64,000 nucleotides of DNA from CAYVVT01 sp964454335. GTDB lineage: Bacteria > Fidelibacterota > UBA8477 > JABMPR01. The stretch's first letter is position 1. The number at the start of each line of letters is the position of its first letter. Made by a program: the position numbers and the translations under genes. This document shows positions 1 through 8,468 of this stretch, piece after piece. The stretch is from the NCBI GenBank assembly GCA_964454335.1, contig CAYVVT010000001.1, forward strand, positions 562,281 to 626,280, read 5' to 3'. The notes beneath the pieces are model-generated. The model was not told where the DNA came from. It saw nothing but the letters and a program-made list of their open reading frames with translations, and did not search any database.

Positions 1-2
1 AG

Positions 3-68
3 ATGGGTCTGCCCATTGGAGCGGAAGTGGAACTTAATACTGACGAAGGTACTATCACTCTCTTATGA
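3..68 (+). CDS. C-terminal end of an LD-carboxypeptidase (peptidase S66) gene, cut by the window edge
   Basis: Only the last 21 codons lie in the window. They encode GLPIGAEVELNTDEGTITLL and stop at 66-68. Members of the LD-carboxypeptidase/LdcA (S66) family end in a similar string, in which an LPIG-like turn leads into a short strand and a final LTLL. This is recognition from a short tail, so the call is tentative. LdcA removes the terminal D-Ala from murein tetrapeptides in the cytoplasm. The stop overlaps the start of the next gene (ATGA at 65-68), so the two are probably translationally coupled. A murein role would fit the carboxypeptidase and racemase pair at 33.7-35.4 kb. Confidence 0.5.
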   Translation: MGLPIGAEVELNTDEGTITLL

Positions 69-694
69 ACCCGGTACTGATCGAAATCATCGGTTATGCG
101 GGTACGACACTCGTGGCCATCTCGCTGGCCATGCAGAACGTACGCTATCTCCGCTGGATCAATCTCATAGGAACCGTGTGTTTTGCGATCTACGGAATAC
201 TGCTGAACATCGTGCCGGTGATCGTTGCCAACAGTTTCATTTTCCTGGCCCACGTATACTACCTTTCACGGATGATGCTCAACCAGGAGCATTTCCTCAT
301 CGTACCGGTGACCGCGGTGACCAGTGCCTTCCTGCCGAAATTCCTGCAATTCTACAAAAGCGATCTGCTGCGGCAGTTCCCCCGCTTCAACATTGATGAG
401 ATCGAACACTGGCGACATGTCTTCATCGCACGCGATATGCGGCCTGTAGGTCTGTTCAGCTATGAGTACCGGGACAATCAAGAGGTGCTCATACACCTGG
501 ATTACGTGATCCCGACCTTTCGTGATTACAAAACGGCCAGGTTCCTGTTTGACGAATTCGACCATATGCTGGCCGAGAAGGGATTCAAAGGCTATACAAC
601 CTACTCATACAGCAAGCTTTATCGACGCTATCTTCTGAGAATGGGATTTTCTCAGGATCCTGAGAATGAACACAAATTCACAAAAGGGATATAA
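65..694 (+). CDS. YgjV-like membrane protein fused to a GNAT-like domain
   Basis: 209 residues. The first 85 or so form three or four hydrophobic segments with the pattern of the YgjV inner-membrane family (GYAGTTLVAISLAMQN, then a YGILLN turn). Residues from about 100 to 205 are soluble and end in a motif typical of acyl-CoA N-acetyltransferases: a YVIPTFRDYK strand-turn, then RYLLRMGF near the C-terminus. The protein therefore looks like a small membrane anchor carrying a cytoplasmic acetyltransferase-like domain. Substrate unknown. The start overlaps the previous stop (ATGA) and the stop abuts the next start (TAAATG), so it sits inside an operon. The membrane call is firm; the GNAT assignment is moderate. 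Confidence 0.7.
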   Translation: MNPVLIEIIGYAGTTLVAISLAMQNVRYLRWINLIGTVCFAIYGILLNIVPVIVANSFIFLAHVYYLSRMMLNQEHFLIVPVTAVTSAFLPKFLQFYKSDLLRQFPRFNIDEIEHWRHVFIARDMRPVGLFSYEYRDNQEVLIHLDYVIPTFRDYKTARFLFDEFDHMLAEKGFKGYTTYSYSKLYRRYLLRMGFSQDPENEHKFTKGI

Positions 695-1294
695 ATGAAC
701 TTTACGAATATTCTGACCGTTATCCTCATTTTGCTCCTGCTTACCAGTGTAATTATGGCTGGCATGCGCTGGAAAAAGGGCTCCGGTCCCACAGCTTCCG
801 ATATCGGCATCGAGTCAATTTATGATCTGACCATGTCAGATATTGATGGTGAGGAAATAAAGCTGGAAGCATTCAGGGGAGATGTACTGCTCCTGGTGAA
901 TGTGGCCAGTAAATGTGGATACACGTACCAGTATGAGGGGCTGCAGGAACTCTATCGTACATATAAAGACCGTGGATTCAAGGTTCTCGGTTTCCCGGCC
1001 AACAACTTCATGCGACAGGAACCTGGCAGCAATGAGGACATAAAGACATTCTGCAGCGTGGAATACGAGGTGAGCTTCCCTATGTTTGCCAAGATCTCCG
1101 TGAAGGGCAAGGATAAGCATCCCTTATATGTGTATCTCACCGACAAGCAAAAGCACCCGGAAACGGGTGGTGGGATCACTTGGAATTTCAACAAGTTCCT
1201 GGTGGATCGTGATGGCAAGGTCATTGCAAGGTTCGGGACGAAAATTGAACCGCTGAGTGATGAGTTGATCACTGCTCTGGAGGAGATCCTCTAG
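695..1294 (+). CDS. Glutathione peroxidase family thiol peroxidase, membrane-anchored
   Basis: 199 residues. A single hydrophobic segment at about 5-23 acts as an anchor or uncleaved signal, and the peroxidase domain runs from about 40 to 198. The catalytic set is visible: peroxidatic Cys74 in ASKCGYT, Gln108 in RQEPG, and Trp163-Asn164 in TWNFNKF. Cys120 lies 46 residues after Cys74, the spacing of the resolving Cys in thioredoxin-dependent members. The enzyme is therefore likely to reduce (lipid) hydroperoxides with thioredoxin rather than glutathione, on the periplasmic face of the inner membrane. The usual FPCNQF motif is FPANNF here, so the Cys at that site is absent. The start directly follows the previous stop. 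Confidence 0.9.
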   Translation: MNFTNILTVILILLLLTSVIMAGMRWKKGSGPTASDIGIESIYDLTMSDIDGEEIKLEAFRGDVLLLVNVASKCGYTYQYEGLQELYRTYKDRGFKVLGFPANNFMRQEPGSNEDIKTFCSVEYEVSFPMFAKISVKGKDKHPLYVYLTDKQKHPETGGGITWNFNKFLVDRDGKVIARFGTKIEPLSDELITALEEIL

Positions 1295-1327
1295 CGGTTC
1301 CAGGGATCAGCAATAAGGATAAATGAA

Positions 1328-2002
1328 ATGCTTCGCACGCTTGTAGTAGCTATGATCATCCTGCCAATGGCACTGTCTGTATCGGGCCAGAACCTGCAGC
1401 TGCATTATGAGACTGACCAGGATCGCCAGTATCCGGTGGCCATGCTCGAGATGTATAAATTTGACAACTGGGGAGGTACCTACTGGTTTATCACCATGGA
1501 TTTTACCGATCCCCTGGAGCTTGGCGAGAAGAGCCTCAGCCTGATGTATGGCGAGATCGCTCGCTATATCAATTTCAAATTGATCAATCCGCTGAGCCTG
1601 ACTCTGCAGTATAATGATGGTGTCGCCTTCTGGGGTCCCATGGGTCGAGCATGGCTGGGCGGGGTCAGCTATCCACTGCCACTGAGCAAAGGTGCCGCCC
1701 AGTTTGACCTACTGGCCAGGGTTCCCCAGGATCCCGATGGCCTGGATGGACAGGTCACCCTCGCCTGGTTCTACCCCTTCGGTGAAGGAAAACTGCAGTT
1801 CGTGGGCTACTGGGATACCTGGACGGAAACCGAAGCAGATGGCAACAAGAGTGTCGTCATCCTTTCTGAACCGCAGTTCTGGTATAATGTCTGGGAAAAT
1901 TTCGATCTGGGACTGGGTGTGGAACTGGGCTATAATTTTCCGGTCTTCAATGCCGAAGAATGGAAACTCTATCCCAACCTCAGCATGCGCTGGAACTTCT
2001 AG
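1328..2002 (+). CDS. DUF5020-like outer-membrane protein
   Basis: 224 residues with a signal peptide (cleavage after about residue 20, VSGQ-N). The rest is rich in alternating aromatic strands and ends in a Trp-Asn-Phe C-terminus typical of outer-membrane barrels. The start of the mature protein (LQLHYETD, then MLEMYKFDNWGGTYWF) resembles the DUF5020 family, which is distantly related to nucleoside-specific Tsx channels. I infer a small barrel channel; no ligand can be read from the sequence. It is the last gene of the unit that starts upstream and is followed at once by a strong terminator. Confidence 0.65.
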   Translation: MLRTLVVAMIILPMALSVSGQNLQLHYETDQDRQYPVAMLEMYKFDNWGGTYWFITMDFTDPLELGEKSLSLMYGEIARYINFKLINPLSLTLQYNDGVAFWGPMGRAWLGGVSYPLPLSKGAAQFDLLARVPQDPDGLDGQVTLAWFYPFGEGKLQFVGYWDTWTETEADGNKSVVILSEPQFWYNVWENFDLGLGVELGYNFPVFNAEEWKLYPNLSMRWNF

Positions 2003-2018
2003 AGAACTCTCAGTTTTA

Positions 2019-2045
2019 AAAAAGCCCGCTTCTGGCGGGCTTTTT
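2019..2045. terminator. Bidirectional intrinsic terminator
   Basis: GCCCGC and GCGGGC arms enclose a 5-base loop, with five A before and five T after. It lies between the convergent ends of the DUF5020 gene and the amidohydrolase gene and can serve both strands. Confidence 0.9.
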
Positions 2046-2066
2046 CATTTTAAATGAATGTGAAGA

Positions 2067-3236
2067 TCAGGTGACAGGCAACATCTTCGCCGTGGACAGC
2101 AGGATATATTCATTCGGATCACTGATGCTGCTCTCGGATGAAACCGAGAAAATCTTGGCGTCCTTTCCGATTTCCAGGGATCCGATACGGTCACTGAATC
2201 CCAGGGCCCTGGCCCCGTTCAAGGTGGCCATCTCGAGGATCTCCGGCGGCTTGAATCCGTACTCGGCGCTGGCTGACCGCATTTCCCGGCGCATATCCAT
2301 ATGCTCTGCAAAGGTCCCCAGACAGATATTGAAACCACGGCTCTGGATCAATTGACCCGGTGATGTCCCCAATTCCCAGGCCCGATCAAAACGTGGGTGG
2401 AGACAGATATGGAAGGTCTCGGATCTATCATTCAGCAGATCCAGCTCCTCTTCCGTCACCATGATCATCTGGGAAAGGATATTATCCCGAGCTGCAAAGG
2501 CATTTGACAGAAAGTAATGGATGGGGGAACACTGGGGTGGTTTCCAGCGATAGTCCATGTCTTCGCGTCCCAGCAGGTATTGATAGATCCGCCCCAGGCC
2601 CTTGGCGAAGAAGATCTCCTCATCTTTGAGGAAGGCCAGCGGAAGAGCGGTGCGCGAATTGGCCTTGGCGATCTCCCGAAAGATCTCAGGTGCTAGATTG
2701 AACAGGAAATCACCAGCCGCGTGGAACTTCAGCAGGTCAGTATCCTCGAACTGTTTTCTGGTTCTCCAGATCTCCTTGGCTTCATAACTGCGGAAGCCCC
2801 GCAACAGGTGAAAGATAGTGGAATAGATCCCTGAGTGCTCAAGGTGTACACTGATCTCCGGGTGCGCCGTACGAATACCGATTGCTGCGGTACCGTAGTC
2901 ATAACAACGCTTGATACTGCTCAGGATGAGACTCTCGATCTCAGTGGCTGAGATATTCTTGGCATATTGCCGGGCTGCATTCAACCACCCGAGGAAATTG
3001 CCCTTATAGACGGTCTGATTCTCGGCTTCGGGATAATCGGGATGGAACAGGGTATTCACCAGAGCGGGGAAGATGACAGTGGTACCCAGATCCTGTGCGG
3101 CGCTGCGATCACCGGTAAAAGAGTCAGCGTTACCCAGCCCTACGATCTTGTTCTCCTCGATGGACACATAGCCGTTATGAATAGGATCTCCGACGACCGG
3201 TAGGATCCACTCTGCAAAAAAAGTGCGTTGGCTCAT
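2067..3236 (-). CDS. Amidohydrolase-family protein with lost metal ligands (probable pseudoenzyme)
   Basis: 389 residues with the layout of ATZ/TRZ or aminofutalosine-deaminase-like amidohydrolases: an N-terminal beta-sandwich (GDPIHNGYVSIEENKIVGLG), an FPALVN lead-in, a GFNICLGT strand, and a C-terminal MATLNGARALGF...GSLEIGKDA segment. The metal-binding positions do not match. The usual NxHTHxE reads NTLFHPD, the HCPxSN His position is Leu (LHPRF), and the GTD aspartate is Phe (LGTFAE). The fold is probably kept while hydrolytic zinc or iron chemistry is lost; a binding or scaffolding role is a guess. The gene is intact, with no frameshift. It is divergent from the chorismate mutase gene. 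Confidence 0.75.
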   Translation of the reverse strand: MSQRTFFAEWILPVVGDPIHNGYVSIEENKIVGLGNADSFTGDRSAAQDLGTTVIFPALVNTLFHPDYPEAENQTVYKGNFLGWLNAARQYAKNISATEIESLILSSIKRCYDYGTAAIGIRTAHPEISVHLEHSGIYSTIFHLLRGFRSYEAKEIWRTRKQFEDTDLLKFHAAGDFLFNLAPEIFREIAKANSRTALPLAFLKDEEIFFAKGLGRIYQYLLGREDMDYRWKPPQCSPIHYFLSNAFAARDNILSQMIMVTEEELDLLNDRSETFHICLHPRFDRAWELGTSPGQLIQSRGFNICLGTFAEHMDMRREMRSASAEYGFKPPEILEMATLNGARALGFSDRIGSLEIGKDAKIFSVSSESSISDPNEYILLSTAKMLPVT

Positions 3237-3408
3237 ACTTTTAATCTAATGGTTTTCCCCACGAATGGAAATCTTCCCTTTCAGGATGCAAGAATTTGAC
3301 GGAGCGATCCTCCTGCACGGCCCGGCAGCACGGGCGGCTTCCTCCCACAATGCAGCTTCTGATGTTTGGGTGGTGCAGTTGCCCTTTGGTGATATATTTG
3401 ATCCCAGA

Positions 3409-3675
3409 ATGCCTTCCATTGAAAAACATCGCCAGTCCATCGACCGCCTGGACATGAATATCCTTGAGCTCATCAAGGAACGGATCGCACATGTACGGGC
3501 TATTCGCTTCATCAAGGATGCCGAAAAGTTACCACAGGACATCCCGGAACGTGAGGAGGAGATCATGGAACGATTGGTGGTGAAAGCAGGCAAGGACATT
3601 TCTGCTGGGTCCGTCAGGGCGATCTGGAATACCCTGATCAGAGAAGGGAAATTGACCGCACGCACGGATGATTGA
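3409..3675 (+). CDS. Chorismate mutase (AroQ class)
   Basis: 88 residues from the ATG at 3409. It shows the AroQ helical pattern: RQSIDRLDMNILELIKERI, a K at about 36, then PEREEEIMERL and a C-terminal helix ending IWNTLIREGK. The enzyme converts chorismate to prephenate, the committed step to Phe and Tyr, in the cytoplasm. The frame stays open back to an ATG at 3265. That extension (LLHGPAARAASSH...) does not look like chorismate mutase and neither ATG has a clear ribosome-binding site, so I chose the start just before the conserved helix. It is 30 bases upstream of mdh on the same strand and probably cotranscribed. Confidence 0.8.
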   Translation: MPSIEKHRQSIDRLDMNILELIKERIAHVRAIRFIKDAEKLPQDIPEREEEIMERLVVKAGKDISAGSVRAIWNTLIREGKLTARTDD

Positions 3676-3705
3676 GTTTTATCAACAGCACTACAGGAGA
3701 CATTC

Positions 3706-4641
3706 ATGAACCGCAAAAAGATTGCCCTTATCGGGGGCGGACAGATCGGGCAGGTTCTGGCCCTGATCGCAACCCAGAAGGAACTTGGCGATATCGTCAT
3801 CCTGGACATTCCGGAGTTTGAAGGGCCAGTGAAGGGTAAAGCCCTGGATCTCATGGAGCTGCGGCCCCATGAAGGCTACGATGTCAATATTACCGGAACC
3901 AGTGACTACGCGGATATTGCTGACTCCGATGTGGTTATCATCACTGCCGGGGTTGCCAGAAAACCAGGGATGTCCCGGGACGACCTGCTGGGGATCAACC
4001 TCAAGATCATTGCCAATGTCGCTGAAAATGTAAAACAGTATGCGCCGCAGGCATTTGTCATCGTCGTGTCCAATCCCCTCGATGCCATTGTATATGCATT
4101 CTACAAGCTTAGCGGATTTCCGCGATCTCGAGTGATCGGGATGGCGGGAGCTCTTGACTCAGCACGGTTCAGAGCCTTTATCGCCATGGAAACCGGTTAC
4201 TCTGTCCAGGACGTGAGCTGCCTTGTGCTTGGTGGACATGGGGATACCATGGTACCACTGACAAGACTCGCCACCGTTGGTGGGATCCCTGTTTCGGACA
4301 TCATTCCCGCCGACCGCTTGAAGGCAATTGAGGATCGTACCCGCATGGCCGGTGGGGAGATCGTTAAACTGCTGGGTACCGGCTCTGCCTATTTCAGTCC
4401 GGCCCAGTCTGCAGTTGAAATGACTGAATCCTATCTACTGGATAAGAAACGCGTGATCCCCAGTGCAGCACTCTGCGATGGTGAATATGGTATCAACGGC
4501 CTTTTCATCGGTGTCCCCTGTGTCATCGGTGCTAAGGGGATCGAGAAGATCCTGGAAGTCAAACTCAAGAAGAGTGAAAGACAGGCTCTGAAGGTCACTG
4601 CTGAGCATGTTGCAGGAGTCGTTGCCGAAACAAAACTTTAA
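3706..4641 (+). CDS. mdh: Malate dehydrogenase (NAD, LDH-like type)
   Basis: 311 residues, normal for the family. The Rossmann motif GGGQIGQ is at about 11-17 and VVIITAGVARKPGMSRDDLL carries the Arg pair that selects a dicarboxylic substrate. VSNPLDAIVY and the catalytic His in LGGHGDTMV are present. It interconverts malate and oxaloacetate in the TCA cycle. CAGGAG lies 7 bases ahead of the ATG. It follows the chorismate mutase gene closely and is followed by a terminator. Confidence 0.96.
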   Translation: MNRKKIALIGGGQIGQVLALIATQKELGDIVILDIPEFEGPVKGKALDLMELRPHEGYDVNITGTSDYADIADSDVVIITAGVARKPGMSRDDLLGINLKIIANVAENVKQYAPQAFVIVVSNPLDAIVYAFYKLSGFPRSRVIGMAGALDSARFRAFIAMETGYSVQDVSCLVLGGHGDTMVPLTRLATVGGIPVSDIIPADRLKAIEDRTRMAGGEIVKLLGTGSAYFSPAQSAVEMTESYLLDKKRVIPSAALCDGEYGINGLFIGVPCVIGAKGIEKILEVKLKKSERQALKVTAEHVAGVVAETKL

Positions 4642-4662
4642 ATCGATCCAAACAAACGGTTG

Positions 4663-4690
4663 AAAGGTCATCCCAGGGGATGGCCTTTTA
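4663..4690 (+). terminator. Intrinsic terminator after mdh
   Basis: Arms AAAGGTCATCCC and GGGATGGCCTTT form a 12-bp stem with one wobble pair and a 2-base loop, followed by T-rich sequence. Confidence 0.75.
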
Positions 4691-4759
4691 CATTCCAGGC
4701 CGGCTGGGAAAACCAAAGCTAAAGCCGTATATTTATATCAGCAGCGCGGAAAGGGGTGA

Positions 4760-5278
4760 ATGATGATCAGTGATCAACTCGTAGCCCTGCTGGAACAGCA
4801 GGCTGATCGCCTGACCCATACCTGGGTAGACCTTCTCAAGAATAATGAAAACACTCAGTCCTACCATCAGATCAAGGATGAGATGCTTGTGGAACGCATA
4901 CACGAAGTGTACAACAAGCTGCATCTCTGGCTGGACTGGGAGGTTGCGTCCGTCGATCTGGCCAACTACTTCATGGCCATCGGTCAGGAGCGTGAACGGC
5001 AGAGTATACCCCTGTCAGAGGTCTGTTATGCCGTCATCCTGGCCCGGAGAAATCTCTACATGCATATCATGGAGGAAATGGTCCCTGAGAATGCCCTGGA
5101 GATGCGGCGCCTGAACGAGTTCAACAGTCGAGTGACCTACTTCTTCGACAAAGCCACTTACTTCGTCATCAAGGGTTATGAAGGGCAGCGTGAGGCTATC
5201 GTCGAAGAGGACGGTTTACTGGAAAGGATCCTGCAGGCCTTTACCACCGGTACGAGCATCTCGCACACCAGAGAATAG
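4760..5278 (+). CDS. RsbRD N-terminal-domain-like sensor protein
   Basis: 172 residues, all helical, no membrane segment. The pattern LTHTWVDLLKNN, then IGQERERQSIPLSEVCYAVILARRNLY, then FNSRVTYFFDKATYFVIKGYE resembles the stand-alone N-terminal domain of RsbR/RsbRD co-antagonists (globin-like, often a sensor). There is no STAS domain after it, so it would be a single-domain input protein. It sits alone on the plus strand and converges on argS with only 12 bases between. Function inferred from fold pattern only. Confidence 0.55.
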   Translation: MMISDQLVALLEQQADRLTHTWVDLLKNNENTQSYHQIKDEMLVERIHEVYNKLHLWLDWEVASVDLANYFMAIGQERERQSIPLSEVCYAVILARRNLYMHIMEEMVPENALEMRRLNEFNSRVTYFFDKATYFVIKGYEGQREAIVEEDGLLERILQAFTTGTSISHTRE

Positions 5279-5290
5279 GAGAAGAAAGGA

Positions 5291-6919
5291 CTACATTCTA
5301 TCCGGCGCCTGGATCCCCAGGATTGCCAAGCCATTCCGCAATGTGATCTGAACTGCACGCAACAGGGTCAGCCGTGCAGTTGACAGTGCCTCATCAGCAG
5401 TATCCACCACCTTATGTTCCGTATAGAATTTGTGCAGCGCTGTTGCCAGACCGTAAAGATAGTTGGGTAGATGGTGAACCTCGTTGCTGCGCAGACACTT
5501 TTCTACGATCTCCGGGAACGCCAGGATCTCATTCAGCAGGATCAGGGTCTCTTCCTCGCTCAACAGATCGATATCCGCACTCGCCGACCAGTTCAGGCCG
5601 GATTGCTCAGCGCGACGAAAGATGCTGCAGATCCGGGCATGGGCATATTGCAGATAGAAGACGGGATTCTCTTCAGTCTGCTGTTTCGCCAGGTCCAGGT
5701 CGAAATTCAGGTGACTCGATGCCGATCGCATGATATAGAAATAGCGCACAACATCTGTGCCCACTTCATCCAGCAATTCATCCAGGGTGACGAAATCGGC
5801 CCTTCGTGTGGACATCTTCACCACCTCACCGCCGCGGAGCAGTGTAACAAATTGATGAATGACCACCTGAATATGATCTGTAGGTAGATCCATGACCTTC
5901 AGTGCGGCCAGAACATCGGGGTAAGCATCGATATGATCCGCGCCAAAGACATCGATGATGAGATCAAATCCACGGCTGATCTTCTCCCGGTGATAGGCGA
6001 TGTCAGGTAGACGGTAGGTGGGTTCACCCGTGGATTTGACCAGGACTCTGTTCTGGTCCATACCCAGTGCCTCTGTGCGGAACCAGGTGGCACCATCTTC
6101 TTCGAAGACGAGATCTTTCGCCCGCAGTTGTTCAAGGACCTCGTCGATCTTGCCATCTTCATAGAGCGAGCGCTCGTTGAAGAACACGTCGTGGTGCACA
6201 CCGATCCGGGCAAGGCTGCCCTTGATGATCCTGAAGATGGACTTTTCTGCGTATTCTTTGAAAAGATCAATAGGGTTGTTCTCATCAAGATCAGGTTGTT
6301 CCGCCAGTAGTTCACTGGCGATATCCTTGAGATACTGTCCCTGATATCCGCCGTCGGGAAGAGGCAGATTTTCACCCTTCAACTCAAAATAACGCGCTCG
6401 GAGGGATTCACCCAACAGCCGCATCTGGCGACCTGCATTGTTGAAATAATACTCTCGGGTGACATCATATCCCGACCATTCCAGAATATTCGCCAGGGTG
6501 TCACCCAGCACCGTCTGCCTACCATGACCGACAGTGAGCGGACCGGTGGGATTGGCGCTGACAAATTCAACTTGGGCTTTGAGGTTTGTACCGATCTCAT
6601 TGCGTCCGTGGTCATCACCCCTGGCCAGCAATTCTCGGACCTGGCTGGACAGGTAGTTTCGAGACTGGAAGAAATTCACGAATCCAGGTTGAACGATCTG
6701 ATAACGATCAACGATCTCCCGGTCCAGCTTGAGACCCGTGACAATCTCCTCTGCCAGCTCGAGAGGCGGACGTTTGAGATCCCGGGCCAGGATCATGGCG
6801 ATATTTGTCGTCCAGTCGCCGTGCTCTGCCTTCTTGGGACGGGACAAAAGGAGGCGCTCAGAAGGCCAGCCCAATTCAGCAAGCCGCTGGCGCAGCACTG
6901 TTTCAAGATACGCGATCAT
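5291..6919 (-). CDS. argS: Arginyl-tRNA synthetase
   Basis: 542 residues, full length. The N-terminal Add-1 domain covers about 1-80. The HIGH motif is VGHGR, inside VSANPTGPLTVGHGRQ, and the KMSKS loop is VVKMSTRRADFVTL. The C-terminal anticodon-binding DALR domain ends ALHKFYTEHKV...LRNGLAILGI. It charges tRNA-Arg; one tRNA-Arg is in this window at 52.0 kb. It is the last gene of the minus-strand run and overlaps rsfS by 4 bases (ATGA). Confidence 0.97.
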   Translation of the reverse strand: MIAYLETVLRQRLAELGWPSERLLLSRPKKAEHGDWTTNIAMILARDLKRPPLELAEEIVTGLKLDREIVDRYQIVQPGFVNFFQSRNYLSSQVRELLARGDDHGRNEIGTNLKAQVEFVSANPTGPLTVGHGRQTVLGDTLANILEWSGYDVTREYYFNNAGRQMRLLGESLRARYFELKGENLPLPDGGYQGQYLKDIASELLAEQPDLDENNPIDLFKEYAEKSIFRIIKGSLARIGVHHDVFFNERSLYEDGKIDEVLEQLRAKDLVFEEDGATWFRTEALGMDQNRVLVKSTGEPTYRLPDIAYHREKISRGFDLIIDVFGADHIDAYPDVLAALKVMDLPTDHIQVVIHQFVTLLRGGEVVKMSTRRADFVTLDELLDEVGTDVVRYFYIMRSASSHLNFDLDLAKQQTEENPVFYLQYAHARICSIFRRAEQSGLNWSASADIDLLSEEETLILLNEILAFPEIVEKCLRSNEVHHLPNYLYGLATALHKFYTEHKVVDTADEALSTARLTLLRAVQITLRNGLAILGIQAPDRM

Positions 6920-7314
6920 AGATCGTCAAACATGGGGGTTTCAGAACTGGGCGGTGCTTCATCTTTCAGCTCTGTGATGTCTGCATCCGGCCACAGCCGT
7001 TCTATATCGTAGAACTCCCGAGCGGATTCATGAAAGATATGTACCACAACATTGATGTAATCCAGCAAAACCCATTCACGATTGTCATAACCCTCCCGTC
7101 CCCAGGGTTTATCGATACTGGAGAGCTCATCCAGAATGTGATCAGTAATGGCTTTTACCTGTACATCCGTCTCTCCGGAACAAATGACGAATACGTCTGT
7201 GAGAGAGGTGAGGTCGTGAACATCCAGGATCTTCACAGTGTTGGCTTTTTTTTCCAGTGCCAGTTCACCGATACGTGTGGCCATGTCCAGAGAATTCTGG
7301 TGATTTTCAGCCAT
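6916..7314 (-). CDS. rsfS: Ribosome silencing factor RsfS
   Basis: 132 residues. The RsfS/YbeB/Iojap domain is clear: LALEKKANTVKILDV, LTDVFVICSGETDVQVKAITDHI, then EGYDNREWVLLDYINVVVHIFHESAREFYDIERLW. It binds ribosomal protein uL14 and blocks subunit joining when nutrients are low. About 15 extra acidic residues follow the domain. Its place between a LytR_C protein and argS fits a growth and translation gene run. ATGA overlap with argS. Confidence 0.95.
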   Translation of the reverse strand: MAENHQNSLDMATRIGELALEKKANTVKILDVHDLTSLTDVFVICSGETDVQVKAITDHILDELSSIDKPWGREGYDNREWVLLDYINVVVHIFHESAREFYDIERLWPDADITELKDEAPPSSETPMFDDL

Positions 7315-7379
7315 AGGGGCATTTCCCTTTCATGAATGGATCAGGCACGGAGCCTGTGTATCTATGGATTGAGGAAAGA

Positions 7380-7955
7380 TCAGCGTTTATTAATGTATTC
7401 AGCGTAGGCCGGGATCGTGGTGTAGTCATGGCCAACGATGACCGTAACATCCACAAGTACCGTGGGGTCTTTCTCAATACTGACCCTTTCAGGTTCCAGG
7501 CCTAATTCCTTGGCCAGAGTGAAGGCCGCCTCCGTATCGTCTGAGCGGGCGATGATCTCTGTCTGGTCAAATTTGAAATGAGCTGCGTTCTCGGTATGCT
7601 GAACGTCAAATGTTTTATCGTGCACGATAGCCTTGAATCGGGCAGCGATCCCGCTGATGCCGCAACCATTCAGGATCTCGACGGTGACATGCGGATATTT
7701 CTTTGCCGCAATGAGCGTTTCGGGTGTGGCCATGGATGGTTGTTCCGCCAGGAGGTTCATCTCGGTACTCACCATACGGTTGTTGGTATGGCGATTCCAG
7801 AATGACCAGACAAAGGAGAGTACCAGCACCGAAAGGCCCAGCATCAGGAAATTGACAAACCAGTCTCCTGATTGTGCGGGTCGTTTCTTACGGTTGCGCT
7901 GGCGGGCGCGTCGGGATTGGCGGGCTGATTTGTTGGCGTTGAGTAATGCTGCCAT
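7380..7955 (-). CDS. Membrane-anchored LytR_C-domain protein
   Basis: 191 residues. The N-terminus is very basic (SARQSRRARQRNRKKR), followed by one membrane span at about 33-52, a linker, and a LytR C-terminal domain at about 90-185 (VTVEILNGCGISGIAARFK, then TEIIARSDD and VDVTVIVGHDY). The domain would face the periplasm and occurs in LytR-CpsA-Psr-associated envelope proteins. No LCP catalytic domain is present. In the same run as glmU and rsfS. Role unknown. Confidence 0.75.
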   Translation of the reverse strand: MAALLNANKSARQSRRARQRNRKKRPAQSGDWFVNFLMLGLSVLVLSFVWSFWNRHTNNRMVSTEMNLLAEQPSMATPETLIAAKKYPHVTVEILNGCGISGIAARFKAIVHDKTFDVQHTENAAHFKFDQTEIIARSDDTEAAFTLAKELGLEPERVSIEKDPTVLVDVTVIVGHDYTTIPAYAEYINKR

Positions 7956-7964
7956 GGGCTTTGC

Positions 7965-8465
7965 TTACCGTGGCCCTCTATAGGGATATGGTCTCATACC
8001 CAGATAACGGTTGGAGACAACGGGTTGCTGGCTGAATCCGATCTGCAACAGCATGTTCTCCGTCGGGCGATAACTGATCTCCCCACCCAGCATAATGTTG
8101 TCACTGTTGAAGGCCCGCAGGAAGGCAGCTTCCTGATTGGTGGGGCCAATGTTTGAAAGCGGGTCATGCAGTAAACCGATATGACCACGGACGGTTACCT
8201 GGGGATTGACATAGTACTCGAAGGTGCTCTGAACCAATCCCAGTGAGGTGGTCCGGTTTCCAGATGAACTGATCTGCATGGAGTAACTGCTCTGAAAATC
8301 CAGACGTGACGGATCCAGGAAACCCAGTACGGTACCCCCGCTGCTGGGGGACAGACCCAGATCAGGCATCTCGGGCAATTCTGACCGGTACTGTCCATTA
8401 AGCAATAGCGGCACCAAAAGTATCGTGATGATGACTGCAGTTGTACCGGTTCTGGTTCTGTTCAT
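7965..8465 (-). CDS. Exported protein of unknown function
   Basis: 166 residues with a signal peptide (hydrophobic at about 8-22, likely cleavage after LNGQ). The mature part begins with an acidic Pro-rich stretch and continues with strand-like segments (FLDPSRLDFQSSYSMQISS, LMLQIGFSQ), which suggests a small beta-rich envelope protein. I do not recognise a family. It is 3 bases downstream of glmU and 9 bases upstream of the LytR_C gene, so it belongs to that operon. Confidence 0.6.
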   Translation of the reverse strand: MNRTRTGTTAVIITILLVPLLLNGQYRSELPEMPDLGLSPSSGGTVLGFLDPSRLDFQSSYSMQISSSGNRTTSLGLVQSTFEYYVNPQVTVRGHIGLLHDPLSNIGPTNQEAAFLRAFNSDNIMLGGEISYRPTENMLLQIGFSQQPVVSNRYLGMRPYPYRGPR

Positions 8466-8468
8466 ATC

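Noticed and set aside
3265..3408. N-terminal extension of the chorismate mutase frame
   Set aside because: The extra 48 residues have no similarity to the family and the earlier ATG has no ribosome-binding site; used only as an alternative start.
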